A stretch of DNA of 64,000 nt from Paenibacillus sp. USDA918EY (GCF_009870825.1 NZ_WTWY01000016.1:62001-126000); one strand, 5' to 3'. Positions 25,717 through 34,863 are shown, numbered from the stretch's first letter. Numbers and translations: made by a program. Notes: generated by a model from the letters alone, not told the origin.

Positions 25717-27347
25717 GATATCAGCTTTCCTTTCCGAAGCTCCTCCTGCAATGCCCGCAGCCGGCCGTTGCGGCTGACGAAGGTTTCCAGGAATTGTTCC
25801 CACCGCTCTTCCCGCTTCATTTTTTTGTACAATTTGGCCAAGCGCTTCAGCAGCTTCACCGCCGCTTTGTAGCCCGACCTGTTTTTGAGCAAAAGATGCC
25901 GCTCTACCGCTTGATGGTAAAAAGGAAGCAGCAGTTCGGGCGACTCCTTTTCAAGCGGCTGCAGAACGCTGACGCGGAGCGCAAGCGGCTCCGTTCCGGC
26001 GCTCAGCTGCATATCCATCCACTGCTGCCATTTTCCGTAGTCCAGCAGCGCTTCCTCGTACATCTCCAAAGAATAGGGGAGCATCCCGGAAAGCGCCTCC
26101 CACATCCGCTCCTCCGATTCCGGGTGATGCCGGACGGCCATTCTCCAATGATCCATATAAACGTCCGCCTGGTCTTTCCTAGGACCGCTGAGGAGCGGCC
26201 CGATAAAAACAAGCCATTCCACCAAACGCGGCCATTCTTCCGCAGCGGCGGTCTCCTCCGCAAACGAAAACAAAAAGCCGGGCGGAACAATAAACCCCTT
26301 GCTTGCGTCACGCAGCCACGTCCATGCCTGCCGGTCTTCGCCCATAAAAAAATAAGTTCGGCTGTGCGCCAGCATCCAGGAAAGACGGGATAAACCGTCG
26401 CCCAAATCCTCTTCGGCCGTTTTCAGCTTTTCGATCTCTTCCTTAAACATCCGGTCGTCTTCGAGATTCGGGCGCAGCCACCTGCGCCATAGCCGGTCGT
26501 ATGCCTCGAACAAATAATTGAAGTTTTTGGATTCCGTCAGCATCTGTCTCCGCAAATAGGTCAGCGTTTTCGTTACCCGCGGCCACAGCTCCGGTTCGGC
26601 AGCCAGCCCGATGCCCCCGTCGAGGATCTCCTTGATCGCTTTCAGCATGTCATCCGCGGCGACCTGGACGTGATACCCTAAATAGGTGCCCGTTTGAAGC
26701 AGAGGATGCGCCGGCTTCACCAGCTTGATAAGCATGAACAAATGCGCGTGAAGATCATACAGCTGCTCCATTCCCGGTGAAAGCCGGGGTTTGACCGCCT
26801 CGATGGCGGCGATCGCTTTGCGGGCGTATTGGGCGTTCGGACTGCCGAATTCGAGCGGAGCGACGCAGGTTTTAAATAACGCATGCCATTCGGCGATGCT
26901 CGCGTTCGGAATTTGCAGCGCTTTTTCCCTAAGCGCGGATCCGGCATCAAACTCTCCCGTTTGCGCCGGGACTTCGTTCTCTTCAAGCGCAACATGATGC
27001 GGTGTCCGGAATTTCAGCATGGCATGGGCATTGACGATCGCATGAACGGAACGCCCCTGCATGCTCGCGTATTCCAGCAGAACCGCGACGATATGCTTGC
27101 ACCCGCTTCCCTCCGGACAAGCGCAGCGGCTTGCGGAGATTTCGCCCGTTTCAAGGAACACCTCCTGAGGTTCGGCCCCTCCGACAAAGGCCTGCAATCC
27201 CCCTGCTCCGTCTGCCTTGACTTCTCGGACGAAACCCTGCTTATAAAATTGAAAGCCCCGTTTTATCGTGACGTCGCTAAAATGCTCGCCGACATCTGCG
27301 ATAAGCTTTTGCCATTCCATATCGGTTATCGTGTGATTCGTCTTCAT
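25713..27347 (-). CDS. ywqB: SWIM zinc-finger protein (YwqB-like)
   Basis: 544 aa. The SWIM motif CxC-x5-CxH is complete: Cys75, Cys77, Cys83, His85 in RCACPEGSGCKH. The N-terminus DVGEHFSDVTIKRGFQFYKQGFV is typical of SWIM proteins encoded next to SNF2 ATPases. The remaining 450 residues are helical, rich in Trp and Leu, and unassigned. SWIM domains bind DNA or protein, so it likely recruits or regulates the YwqA ATPase. The genes overlap by 4 bases, suggesting a fixed ratio. The two are well conserved as a pair in Bacillales. Confidence 0.9.
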   Translation of the reverse strand: MKTNHTITDMEWQKLIADVGEHFSDVTIKRGFQFYKQGFVREVKADGAGGLQAFVGGAEPQEVFLETGEISASRCACPEGSGCKHIVAVLLEYASMQGRSVHAIVNAHAMLKFRTPHHVALEENEVPAQTGEFDAGSALREKALQIPNASIAEWHALFKTCVAPLEFGSPNAQYARKAIAAIEAVKPRLSPGMEQLYDLHAHLFMLIKLVKPAHPLLQTGTYLGYHVQVAADDMLKAIKEILDGGIGLAAEPELWPRVTKTLTYLRRQMLTESKNFNYLFEAYDRLWRRWLRPNLEDDRMFKEEIEKLKTAEEDLGDGLSRLSWMLAHSRTYFFMGEDRQAWTWLRDASKGFIVPPGFLFSFAEETAAAEEWPRLVEWLVFIGPLLSGPRKDQADVYMDHWRMAVRHHPESEERMWEALSGMLPYSLEMYEEALLDYGKWQQWMDMQLSAGTEPLALRVSVLQPLEKESPELLLPFYHQAVERHLLLKNRSGYKAAVKLLKRLAKLYKKMKREERWEQFLETFVSRNGRLRALQEELRKGKLIS

Positions 27348-27446
27348 TTGAACAATCGTCTCCTAGCGGAGTTTAGTAGATGTGCATTTACTCTATCATA
27401 TCTGATTTTGGCTTGAAACATAAACCGCAGCCAATGCTTCCCCCCG

Positions 27447-27488
27447 CAAAAAAAGAACCCCTTTCATGCCTTTTAAAGGCGGGGTTCT
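27447..27488 (-). terminator. Terminator after the esterase gene
   Basis: AGAACCCC ... GGGGTTCT with a GCCTTTAAAAGGC core, followed on the minus strand by TTTTTTT. It lies 130 bases past the esterase stop; the gap contains a further hairpin CTTGCTTAA/TTAAGCAAG (27571-27598). Confidence 0.8.
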
Positions 27489-27617
27489 CTAACAGAATTG
27501 AAAAATACCGCACCTGTCCGGTGCCGCGAAGCCGCATTCCCTCACAGGCTGTTCGCGAATCTCCAAACTCTTGCTTAAGAATCGACCTTTAAGCAAGTCA
27601 GCGGCGCATCTGCCATC

Positions 27618-28271
27618 CTACAGCGAATGCTGCAAAAACCATGCATAAAGCTCCGGATTTTGGTAAGCCTCCGTCCAGGAATCATGGTTCGCTTCCGGAT
27701 AAACGGTCAGCTTCGCGCTGCCGCCGGCATCCTGAACCGCCTTGACCATCTTTTCCGATTCCGACAACGGCACAACATCGTCTTTTGCCCCATGGAACGC
27801 CCAAATCGGCGTGCGGGTGAGCTGAAACGCATCCATCCAGCTTCCGCCGCCGCAGATCGGTGCCGCTGCCGCAAAACGTTCCGGAAGATCCGCAGCCAAT
27901 AGCCAGGTGCCGTAACCGCCCATGCTTAATCCCGTTATATATACGCGGGAAGCGTCGGCGTTATAGGCAGCCATCACTTCATCCAATACGGCGATGACGG
28001 CATCCTTTTCTCTCGCCCAATCGGACTCCTCCGGACATTGAGGGGATATGCAGATAAACGGGAAGGACGGGTCCCGGTCCGCAATGAGAGGGATGCCGTG
28101 GATTTTCACCAGCTCGATGGCGCTGCCGCGCTCCCCGGAACCATGGAGAAACAGAATGACCGGCCATTTTTTATCGGCGCTCGGATCGTACTCCTCCGGT
28201 ATGTGCAGCAAATAATTCAAAGACACGCTCTTTTTGATTTCTTTTTCCATTTTACAGGCTTGTTGACTCAT
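27618..28271 (-). CDS. Alpha/beta-hydrolase esterase (dienelactone hydrolase / phospholipase type)
   Basis: 217 aa. Catalytic Ser116 lies in the elbow GLSMGG, Asp164 or Asp165 in HGAKDDVVP, and His196 in EANHDSW; the oxyanion loop is FLHGSGERG. No signal peptide, so it is cytoplasmic. The arrangement matches the short secreted-esterase-like 'predicted peptidase' group (COG4099) without its signal, or carboxylesterases of the LpqC type. It is monocistronic with its own terminator. The substrate is unknown. Confidence 0.88.
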   Translation of the reverse strand: MSQQACKMEKEIKKSVSLNYLLHIPEEYDPSADKKWPVILFLHGSGERGSAIELVKIHGIPLIADRDPSFPFICISPQCPEESDWAREKDAVIAVLDEVMAAYNADASRVYITGLSMGGYGTWLLAADLPERFAAAAPICGGGSWMDAFQLTRTPIWAFHGAKDDVVPLSESEKMVKAVQDAGGSAKLTVYPEANHDSWTEAYQNPELYAWFLQHSL

Positions 28272-28466
28272 TGGGGTTCCCCACCTTCGTTCGATGATTC
28301 AGACGGGCTCCCCGTCTTGGAAAACCCAATCTTTACTTTCACTATTACGCCAATCGCCGCCGATCTCCTTCTTAGAAAATCAGCCTTTTGCCGAATACGG
28401 CACGGAGAAAGGCTCCGGCAGCATCTAATTTATGCATCCGCATCGCCTCCCCATAACCCGCAAACT

Positions 28467-28493
28467 TAAAAAAGACCCTCGATTCCGAGGGTC
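28467..28493 (-). terminator. Terminator of the chemoreceptor gene
   Basis: GACCCTCG GAAT CGAGGGTC, an 8-bp perfect stem, followed on the minus strand by TTTTTT. It lies 13 bases past the stop. Confidence 0.9.
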
Positions 28494-28505
28494 CATTTAC
28501 ACATC

Positions 28506-30248
28506 TTATCTCAACTTAAATACGCGGACTTCCTTCTCCAGATCATCCGCCATGCCTCGCAGCAACGCCGCCGAACCCGCGATTTCCTGCATCGAGGCCA
28601 TTTGCTCTTCGGACGAAGCGGCCACGCTCTGTGTATGTCCGGAAGCGTTTTTGCCGATCCGGGCCAGCTCCTCAAGCGATGCGGCGACCTGCTCGCTGCC
28701 TGCGGACATTTGCTGGGCGGAGGCGGATACCTCATGCACCTGCTCGTTGACGTTTTGCAGGGAAACGACGATTTCCTCAAACGCCTCTCCCGCTTTTTGA
28801 ACCGACTCCGATCCCTGCTCCACTTGATCTATACTCGTATTCATGGCAGCGGAAGCGCGGCTGATATACGAAGTAATTTCATTCAGCATGCCCGAAATCT
28901 GCTCGGAAGACGAACCCGACAGTTCGGCCAGCTTCCGGACTTCCTGGGCGACAACCGCAAAACCTTTGCCATGCTCCCCGACTCTGGCCGCCTCGATCGA
29001 AGCGTTCAACGCAAGCAGGTTCGTTTGGCCCGCGATATTCGAAATGATCGACACGATTTCTTCGATTTCGAGCGAGCGCTGTTCCAATTCCTTCAAAATG
29101 TTCATCGTATCCGCCACGGATGTTTTGATGCCGGCCATTTCGTCGACCGACTGGCGCACGACGCGATTTCCGGCCTCCGCATTTTGAGCAACCTCCTGCG
29201 CATGCTCGGACAGGCGCGAGGAATATTCCGCAATGCGCTGAATGCCGACCGACATCTCCTCCATCGCGATCTGGCTTTCCAGCGCGGACTGCATTTGCGT
29301 TTCCGAGCCCTGGGCGACCTCTTGAACCGCGCGGGTGATTTCCTCCGTCGCTTGCGAGGTTTGATCCGCGCTTGCGGACAGCGCTTTCGAAGACTGGGAG
29401 ACCTTTTCGGACGTTTGCTGCACGTTTTCGATCAGGTGACGGATATTTCCGATCATCGTATTGAAGCTGGCCGCCAGCACCCCCACCTCGTCTTTGCTTT
29501 TGACGTTCGCCGAAACGGTCAAATCGCCTTCCGCCACCTGAATGCTTAGCTTGGACAGCTGACTGATCGGGCGAAGGATCGCCCTTACCATAAAGATGAC
29601 GATTACGATAAACAAAATCGCGAGCCCCGTTCCGATCAACGTCGTTTCGATGGTCCGGTCGCGTTCCATTTTGGCAATGACGGAATAATTAAAATCGACG
29701 CCGAAAATGGCCACTCTTTTCCCGCTGATGTCTTTGACCTCGCCGATGATGCTGATCCATTTTCCGAAATCGTCGCTGTAAACCTTCGAAACCGCGTAGC
29801 CTTGTTTGTTCATTTCCTCAATGGCGTTCTTGAACGCCCCTTTGGCTTCATAGACGGTTCCCGGCCGAAGCCCTTTTTGGTACAATTCGGTGTTTGCCAG
29901 AATAAGCGTCAGTTTGCTGCTGTCTCCGTTATCTTGCACATCCGGCATATAAACGTAGCTGTTCGACACTTTTGCGTTGCCTTTCATGCTGTCCAGCTGC
30001 TTCTGAACGAGCAGGATTTGTTCGTCCTTCATCAGCTCATCGGTACCAAGAAGCGTTTTGGCTTTTTCGATGTACGGAATTTCAGAGGCTATGACGTTTT
30101 GCAGCGTCCACACCATATTGTTGAGCCCTTCCATCTGTTCGTTCTTGATCCGAAGATTGTTTAACGTGGACAGAACGCTTTCCATGAGAAAAAATAGCAC
30201 CGACAAGACAATGATCGATTTCAACACGAGACTGCTTCTTCTTTTCAT
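28506..30248 (-). CDS. Methyl-accepting chemotaxis protein
   Basis: 580 aa from ATG at 30248, with AGGTGGGG upstream; the frame is open to 30401 but that region has no signal. A transmembrane helix lies near residues 10-32, a periplasm-side Cache-like sensor domain runs to about 190, then a second helix (LIGTGLAILFIVIVIFMV), a HAMP domain (PISQLSKLSIQVAEGDLTV) and the long coiled-coil signalling domain. The hairpin tip includes ARVGEHGKGFAVVAQEVRKL, which binds CheA/CheW. A C-terminal pentapeptide for CheR is not seen. The ligand is unknown. No other chemotaxis gene is nearby. Confidence 0.93.
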   Translation of the reverse strand: MKRRSSLVLKSIIVLSVLFFLMESVLSTLNNLRIKNEQMEGLNNMVWTLQNVIASEIPYIEKAKTLLGTDELMKDEQILLVQKQLDSMKGNAKVSNSYVYMPDVQDNGDSSKLTLILANTELYQKGLRPGTVYEAKGAFKNAIEEMNKQGYAVSKVYSDDFGKWISIIGEVKDISGKRVAIFGVDFNYSVIAKMERDRTIETTLIGTGLAILFIVIVIFMVRAILRPISQLSKLSIQVAEGDLTVSANVKSKDEVGVLAASFNTMIGNIRHLIENVQQTSEKVSQSSKALSASADQTSQATEEITRAVQEVAQGSETQMQSALESQIAMEEMSVGIQRIAEYSSRLSEHAQEVAQNAEAGNRVVRQSVDEMAGIKTSVADTMNILKELEQRSLEIEEIVSIISNIAGQTNLLALNASIEAARVGEHGKGFAVVAQEVRKLAELSGSSSEQISGMLNEITSYISRASAAMNTSIDQVEQGSESVQKAGEAFEEIVVSLQNVNEQVHEVSASAQQMSAGSEQVAASLEELARIGKNASGHTQSVAASSEEQMASMQEIAGSAALLRGMADDLEKEVRVFKLR

Positions 30249-30470
30249 ATACACAACCCCACCTAGTTCTTTGAAGTTCATTGCCGTTATACCAGGGCGC
30301 GCTTTCTGTTCTTTTATGTCTATACAAAATCGCGTCGTCTGAGCAACCAGCACTGTGATGAATGTTATATCGTCATTTTGGTGGGGAGATATGAAGGGCA
30401 ATTTTTCCCAATAAGGGCGAACGGGGCTTCTTTTTCAAAAAAATTTTTTTTTCGCCTCGGCCAAGTGCTA

Positions 30471-31028
30471 TTACGTAGCGGAAGGATAAGATCTTGGACT
30501 GTTAAAACGAAACACCTTCGCCCTGTCGTAATGCGGCAGCAGCTCATCCGTTTCTTCATAACCGTCGGCCGTATATTTGCTCAGCGTTTTTCTCCAAAAA
30601 TGTTGGGTGCTCACATTTCTTTCCCCTTCGGTCGTAAACAGCATCCATTTGCCGGGAAACCGATTGAAAATATCCATTGCCGCCTTTGCACCCGCCTGTT
30701 TATGGCGAAAAGGCCTTAGAATAAAAAACTCGTTCAGCATATATTCGCTGTCGTCCACCAAATAAGGCGGAGTAGCGACCAGTCCGAACCCGGCCGGCAC
30801 ACCGTCCGCGCGGATCAGAAATGGGTACAACACGTTTTCCTTTTGCCACCAGATCTCAAACAGCGCTTGCTGCGCCTGCAGCGTGTCATAATCGTCGGTA
30901 TCTTCAAAAACGCCGTGCGCATTCGGCAGCACATTCCGGATTTCGGCCAAATCATGCAGATAAAGCGGATACATGTTAAAAATGATCCTTTTATCCTCCG
31001 GAGCGCATAACTCCACTGTAATGTTCAT
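30471..31028 (-). CDS. GNAT-family acetyltransferase
   Basis: 185 aa from ATG at 31028, eight bases after AAAGGAGG; the frame extends to 31178 without a better start. Conserved features of a GNAT fold are the central strand YMLNEFFILRPFRHKQAGAKAA around residue 95-115 (motif A with a degenerate pyrophosphate loop), and the late GERNVSTQHFWRKTLSKY segment. It acetylates an amine of unknown identity using acetyl-CoA. The acidic first half is unusual but within the family range. No informative neighbours. Confidence 0.82.
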   Translation of the reverse strand: MNITVELCAPEDKRIIFNMYPLYLHDLAEIRNVLPNAHGVFEDTDDYDTLQAQQALFEIWWQKENVLYPFLIRADGVPAGFGLVATPPYLVDDSEYMLNEFFILRPFRHKQAGAKAAMDIFNRFPGKWMLFTTEGERNVSTQHFWRKTLSKYTADGYEETDELLPHYDRAKVFRFNSPRSYPSAT

Positions 31029-31203
31029 CTTCGTCCCTCCTTTGAAGTTGATTATAGGTGGCGGAGCCGGAAAAAAATATGGCGCGTTTGCTGCCAAAAC
31101 GTTTTCTGCACAAAATAACCCCACAAAGTGGAGTCTATGCTTTTGATGTTTATTCCAAATACTTTGCGGGGACCCCAAAAAAACTTATAAATTCTAATAT
31201 CAT

Positions 31204-31228
31204 AAAAAACCGCAGATGGACTCTGCGG
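31204..31228 (-). terminator. Terminator of the CD3324-like gene
   Basis: CCGCAGA GTCCA TCTGCGG on the minus strand followed by TTTTTT, ten bases past the stop. Confidence 0.88.
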
Positions 31229-31237
31229 GTTTCGCGT

Positions 31238-31504
31238 TTATTTTTTGGAATATACGATTTTTTTCACCGTGTCGTAAGCCAGCCCATAGTCGGAGGACAG
31301 CCGTTCTATGGAATGCCCTTCGCAAAACCGGCGGCGTATTTCGGCGTTTCTGCGTTTCAAGGCTTCCTTGCTTCCGCTGCGTTCTCCCCAAGCTTTTCGC
31401 GAATGCCTTCGGGCCGGTACGTATACCCAGCCGCCCTCAACATATTGCTGCATCTCGTCTACCAGCCTTTGGGGAAAGGCGGATTCGGCGTTGATATATT
31501 TCAT
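31238..31504 (-). CDS. CD3324-family helix-turn-helix protein
   Basis: 88 aa, ATG at 31504 after AAAGGAG. It begins MKYINAESAFPQRLVDEMQ and continues to a highly basic middle (RRHSRKAWGERSGSKEALKRRN), then a C-terminal helix-turn-helix, SIERLSSDYGLAYDTVKKIV. This is the layout of the CD3324 family of small Firmicute proteins, which have a Mor-like HTH. It probably binds DNA; its targets are not known. Its start overlaps the stop of a short upstream frame (31501), which may be a decayed partner. Confidence 0.85.
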   Translation of the reverse strand: MKYINAESAFPQRLVDEMQQYVEGGWVYVPARRHSRKAWGERSGSKEALKRRNAEIRRRFCEGHSIERLSSDYGLAYDTVKKIVYSKK

Positions 31505-31690
31505 GCTGCTTCTGCTCCTTTGATATCAAATTTCGATATAAGGCAGCAAAGCCCATGACATACGGTCTCCCGGGTTACATCAAAGAATTGGCGGTCCTTG
31601 GCCGATCCTGCTCCATAACAAACTACCGCCGCCGTATCTGCCATACGGGCTTTGCATGGAGCGTTTCCTGAAACTGTTCGCAAATTTCAT
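31501..31690 (-). pseudogene. Possible decayed gene upstream of the CD3324-like gene
   Basis: A GGAGGG ribosome binding site stands correctly before ATG at 31690, but that frame stops after 36 codons (31580). The -1-type alternative frame stays open to 31501 and reads like protein (VCYGAGSAKDRQFFDVTR, then CHGLCCLISKF), ending in a TGA that overlaps the next ATG. One or two frameshifts would join a normal start to this frame. I do not recognise the family. It could also be chance coding in a leader. Confidence 0.3.
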
Positions 31691-31971
31691 GCTATTTCCC
31701 TCCGCTTTCCTTGCTTGATTTTAAATGTACAACAGAACCGGGCATATATCCAGCGGAAGCGCTATGGCGCCATGTTAAAAGAAAAAAAGACCCCCATCGC
31801 TGGAGGCCCGCAAGTGCATTCTTAACGATGTATCCGTGCGGGAGAAATCCGCTGAGAAACAAGGCATTGCCGAAGCGAAAGCCGCATGCATCCCTACTTC
31901 ATTCCGGTGCAAGCAGAATCCAATCCGGTCTCCCGCAGCCCTGCTCTTAAAAATCGTATTGCTATAGCCCC
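31691..31971. other. Non-coding stretch inside a decayed region
   Basis: Between the CD3324-like unit and the DUF5684-like remnant nothing was recognised: reading frames here are short and lack ribosome binding sites, and no hairpin with a T tract is seen. With its flanks it forms about 800 bases of apparently degenerate DNA. Confidence 0.45.
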
Positions 31972-32208
31972 TTAGAAAGAAGCGGTAGGTCCGTTCGGAT
32001 TCTGAGGCGTGTTGTTCAGATAATAAACCGTGCTGCTGGAATAGCCCCAAACCATCCACAAAATGATGTACACCGGCGAAATCAAAATAAACAGAACGTA
32101 TGCCCCGCTTTTGCCGAATGCGTTCAGCAGCTTCACCTGCCAAATGATCGCAAACACATTGCTGATTGGAAGTCGCTTTTTGGATTTTTGCAAAATCCTC
32201 GCATACAA
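31972..32208 (-). pseudogene. Remnant of a DUF5684-like membrane protein
   Basis: A frame of 78 codons begins only with a weak TTG at 32208, with an in-frame stop just before it. Its middle, FAIIWQVKLLNAFGKSG, followed by a hydrophobic helix and a polar Asn/Pro tail, resembles the C-terminal third of DUF5684/signal-peptidase-like membrane proteins, where IPIVNIIF... then KLAKAFGKSG is usual. The N-terminal helices are missing. It is read as a truncated, probably dead copy; it has no ribosome binding site. The assignment rests on remembered family pattern only. Confidence 0.4.
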
Positions 32209-32265
32209 CCTTTATTACGATATTTGCAAGCTCCGTTTTTATGCCTTCAAGTTTGACGGAAAATG

Positions 32266-32293
32266 AAAACCCCCGGCGGCATGCCGCTGGGGG
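32266..32293 (-). terminator. Terminator of the FMN reductase gene
   Basis: CCCCCAGCGGC ATGC-type loop GCCGCCGGGGG followed on the minus strand by TTTTCATTTT. A long stem with one mismatch, 35 bases past the stop. Confidence 0.75.
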
Positions 32294-32328
32294 CTCCTTA
32301 CACATATGCTGCGAATCGTAACAAATGA

Positions 32329-32889
32329 TTATTTTACCGCCATGGCCGCAGCCTGCTGATTGAACCATTTCACGAAATTGGCGATGACGGATTCAAGGAA
32401 AATCACGGTTGCCTCGTCCTTGATATTGCCGTTTTCATCCATCTTCTCATGCACGACGCCTACGTATACTTCGTTGCCCGGAAGCAGCGGCGAGTTGACG
32501 CCCGGGGAAAAGAGAATGTCCCGCAAATGCTGCTGCGCGCGCACCGTGCCGAGCAGGCCCATCGAAGCTCCCATGATAAAAGACGGTTTGCCGTTTATCA
32601 CGCGGTCGCCGCGGGAGAGCCAATCGATGACGTTTTTCAGGACGCCGGGAATGGAGTAGTTGTATTCCGGAGTCACCCACAAAACCGCATCGGCTGCGGC
32701 TACTTTTTGTCTCAGCTCCTTGACGGGCGCAGGAGGATCGTTTTCGATATCCTGGTCATAAAAAGGAACGTCGCGCAGGTTCAAAATCTCAACGTCCATT
32801 TGTTCCTTGTATTTGTTTTTGACATACTCCGCAAGCTTGCGGTTATAAGAGTCTTTGCGGATACTGCCTACGAGCGCAACAACTTTCAT
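32329..32889 (-). CDS. NADPH-dependent FMN reductase
   Basis: 186 aa, ATG after AGGAGG. A flavodoxin-like fold: VALVGSIRKDSYNRKLAEY is the FMN phosphate loop (GSxRxxSxNxxL), and TPEYNYSIPGVLKNVIDWLSR near residue 78 is the conserved motif of the YieF/ArsH/chromate-reductase family. The first Asp/Glu pattern in FYDQDIEND completes it. Such enzymes reduce quinones, azo compounds or chromate with FMN. Monocistronic, with a terminator. The Lrp regulator upstream on the same strand, 70 bases away, may or may not control it. Confidence 0.92.
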   Translation of the reverse strand: MKVVALVGSIRKDSYNRKLAEYVKNKYKEQMDVEILNLRDVPFYDQDIENDPPAPVKELRQKVAAADAVLWVTPEYNYSIPGVLKNVIDWLSRGDRVINGKPSFIMGASMGLLGTVRAQQHLRDILFSPGVNSPLLPGNEVYVGVVHEKMDENGNIKDEATVIFLESVIANFVKWFNQQAAAMAVK

Positions 32890-32957
32890 GGTTTCATTCC
32901 TCCTGTTGGTGTGTGGTTGTACCGGTGCAGACGTATTTGGACATGCTTCAGCAACCG

Positions 32958-33386
32958 CTATTTGATCTGCCCGATCGACAGGCTCACCTTATAATTTCCG
33001 TAATCCAAAATTTCATCCAGAAGCTGGTTCAGCTCTTGCGGCGAACCGACCCGCACCCGCATCCAATAGCAGCCTTCGCCGCTGACGCGATGCATTTCCG
33101 CCACCTGCCCATGCTGCTGCGCGAAGGATTGGAACCGCTGATGGGCGATGGAAGAATGGAGAAAAACCGTCACGAAGGCATGCACGGACAACCCGACCTG
33201 TTCCGGATTCCAGCGCAGCGTATAACCTTCGATGATGCCCGCATCCTCCAGCTTGCGCACGCGTGCGCCTACCGCCTGCCCCGTCAAGTGAACAAGCTCG
33301 CCGATGTCCTTAAATGAGCGGGTCGAATCTTCAATCAAATGCTCTAAAATCCTCATATCCACTTCATCCATTGTAAAACGGTTCAC
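32958..33386 (-). CDS. Lrp/AsnC-family regulator
   Basis: 142 aa from GTG at 33386, placed about 11 bases after AAAGGA; ATG at 33371 is an alternative, and the open frame to 33440 has no signal. The N-terminal HTH reads DEVDMRILEHLIEDSTRSFKD, then LVHLTGQAVGARVRKLEDAG. The C-terminal RAM effector domain (MRVRVGSPQELNQLLDEIL) is complete. Likely responds to an amino acid. It is divergent from the MBL-fold hydrolase, whose start lies 127 bases away, so that gene is a candidate target. Confidence 0.85.
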   Translation of the reverse strand: MNRFTMDEVDMRILEHLIEDSTRSFKDIGELVHLTGQAVGARVRKLEDAGIIEGYTLRWNPEQVGLSVHAFVTVFLHSSIAHQRFQSFAQQHGQVAEMHRVSGEGCYWMRVRVGSPQELNQLLDEILDYGNYKVSLSIGQIK

Positions 33387-33513
33387 TTTTCGCAAATTCC
33401 TTTCACCGTGAAAGTGTCGGCCGCTTTTTCGTTTCAGCATGTTATGGGCCTACATACCGACCGCACCTATAATAATAACAGATCGACAAATTCCTGGCGA
33501 AGAGGTGTCTGAA

Positions 33514-34260
33514 ATGAAAATACAGCTGATCCGCAACGCTTCATTATGGCTCGAATATGCAGGCCATACTTTTCTTATAGACCCGATGTTCAGTAAACAA
33601 GAAGCGAATCCGCCGGTTTTTAATACCGCAAACGACAAAAGGAATCCGCTCGTTCCGCTGCCCTCCCCCATGGAAACATGGCTTCAGCCGGATGCCGTTT
33701 TGTTGACCCATCTGCACCCCGACCATTGGGATGCCGCAGCCAGCGAAGTTTTGGCGAAAACGGTGCCGGTCTGGTGTCAGCCAAACGAAGCGGATGCCAT
33801 CCGGGCAGGCGGCTTTACGAACGTCACGGAGATCGGCGAAAGCATCTCATATGAAGGAACGGCGATTTTTCGGACAACCGGGCAACATGGCACGGGCGAA
33901 ATCGGCAAGCGGATGGGCCAAGTATCCGGGTACGTATTCCAAGCCGAAGGCGAACCTACCCTATACATCGCCGGGGACACCATTTGGTGCGATGACGTGA
34001 AAGTGGCTTTGGATCGCTACCGTCCGGATGTGACGGTGGTCAACGCAGGCGGAGCCCAATTCCTGGAGGGCGGGCCGATCATCATGAACGAAAACGACGT
34101 GGTGACCCTGTGCCGCTACGCCCCTTATACCCAAGTGGCCGCCGTCCATATGGAAGCGATAAATCACTGTTTCACGACAAGAGCGATGCTACGGGAAAGG
34201 CTGGATACCGAAGGCCTTGCCGGCCAGGTGCAGATCCCGATTGATGGAGAGTGGTTCTAA
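33514..34260 (+). CDS. MBL-fold metal-dependent hydrolase (UlaG-like)
   Basis: 248 aa from ATG at 33514, preceded by AGAGGTG. Two-metal site: THLHPDHWD near residue 71 (HxHxDH), then HGTGEIG, the bridging aspartate in YIAGDTIWCDD, and a late HMEAINHCF. The size and the N-terminal IQLIRNASLWLEYAG... strand fit the UlaG/L-ascorbate-6-phosphate-lactonase-like branch. It hydrolyses a lactone or phosphoester of unknown identity in the cytoplasm. It may be controlled by the divergent Lrp regulator. Confidence 0.9.
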   Translation: MKIQLIRNASLWLEYAGHTFLIDPMFSKQEANPPVFNTANDKRNPLVPLPSPMETWLQPDAVLLTHLHPDHWDAAASEVLAKTVPVWCQPNEADAIRAGGFTNVTEIGESISYEGTAIFRTTGQHGTGEIGKRMGQVSGYVFQAEGEPTLYIAGDTIWCDDVKVALDRYRPDVTVVNAGGAQFLEGGPIIMNENDVVTLCRYAPYTQVAAVHMEAINHCFTTRAMLRERLDTEGLAGQVQIPIDGEWF

Positions 34261-34307
34261 TCCTCTTTCGGAGATGCCTTATTCAACATGATTAATGAAT
34301 CATGCCG

Positions 34308-34766
34308 TTAACTATAAAGTTCTGCTCCGCAGATTTGCTTCAAATGATGTTCCAGATGATCGACATAGTCGTCGATCACCCACTGCAATGTGACCGTTTG
34401 CCCGTCGCCCAACAAAAAAACGTTGTCCAGCCGCTCTGCGGGAATGCGCTCCCACACGGCAGCCACCTGCTTGTTCAAGCTTGACCACAACATCAACACA
34501 TGATCGAACGGAAGCTCCTGATACCCCATCAGCTGCACCCATTCGTCCTGGGTGTACGGAATGATCTGGTTCGGCTGCGGTTCATACTGGGACCGGACAA
34601 ATCTTTGCAGGTTGTTCAGCGCGGAGTCGCACAAATGGCCGAGTATTTCCTTGCGGGACCATTTTTCGGGCTGCGGACGCAAGGAAAGCTCCGGTTCCGG
34701 CATTTCGCGAAATTTTGCCGGAACTTCTGCAATCGCCTGATTCAAGCGTTCTAAAGCATTTTTCAA
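34308..34766 (-). CDS. DinB-family protein
   Basis: 152 aa from TTG at 34766, directly after GGAGGGGGG; the frame continues to 34817 but would put the ribosome binding site inside the gene. A four-helix DinB fold with the three metal-binding histidines expected: HLCDSALNNLQRFV near residue 50 (first His), and the pair in DDYVDHLEHHLKQI near 138-142. Family members (bacillithiol S-transferase type) are thiol transferases or metal-dependent enzymes of unknown substrate. A BstA-like S-transferase role is possible. Confidence 0.85.
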   Translation of the reverse strand: MKNALERLNQAIAEVPAKFREMPEPELSLRPQPEKWSRKEILGHLCDSALNNLQRFVRSQYEPQPNQIIPYTQDEWVQLMGYQELPFDHVLMLWSSLNKQVAAVWERIPAERLDNVFLLGDGQTVTLQWVIDDYVDHLEHHLKQICGAELYS

Positions 34767-34863
34767 AACGTGCCCCCCTCCTTGTGTATTAAATGAGATA
34801 AATTTCCCTCTCCCCATTTTACCAGTTTTTCCCGACGAACGCTTATCGTGATTCCCCCCCCGT

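Noticed and set aside
31505..31690. Possible riboswitch before the CD3324-like gene
   Set aside because: The leader has some pairing (GGAAACG, CCAAGG words) but no conserved core of the cobalamin, SAM, TPP, purine or glycine classes that I can match.
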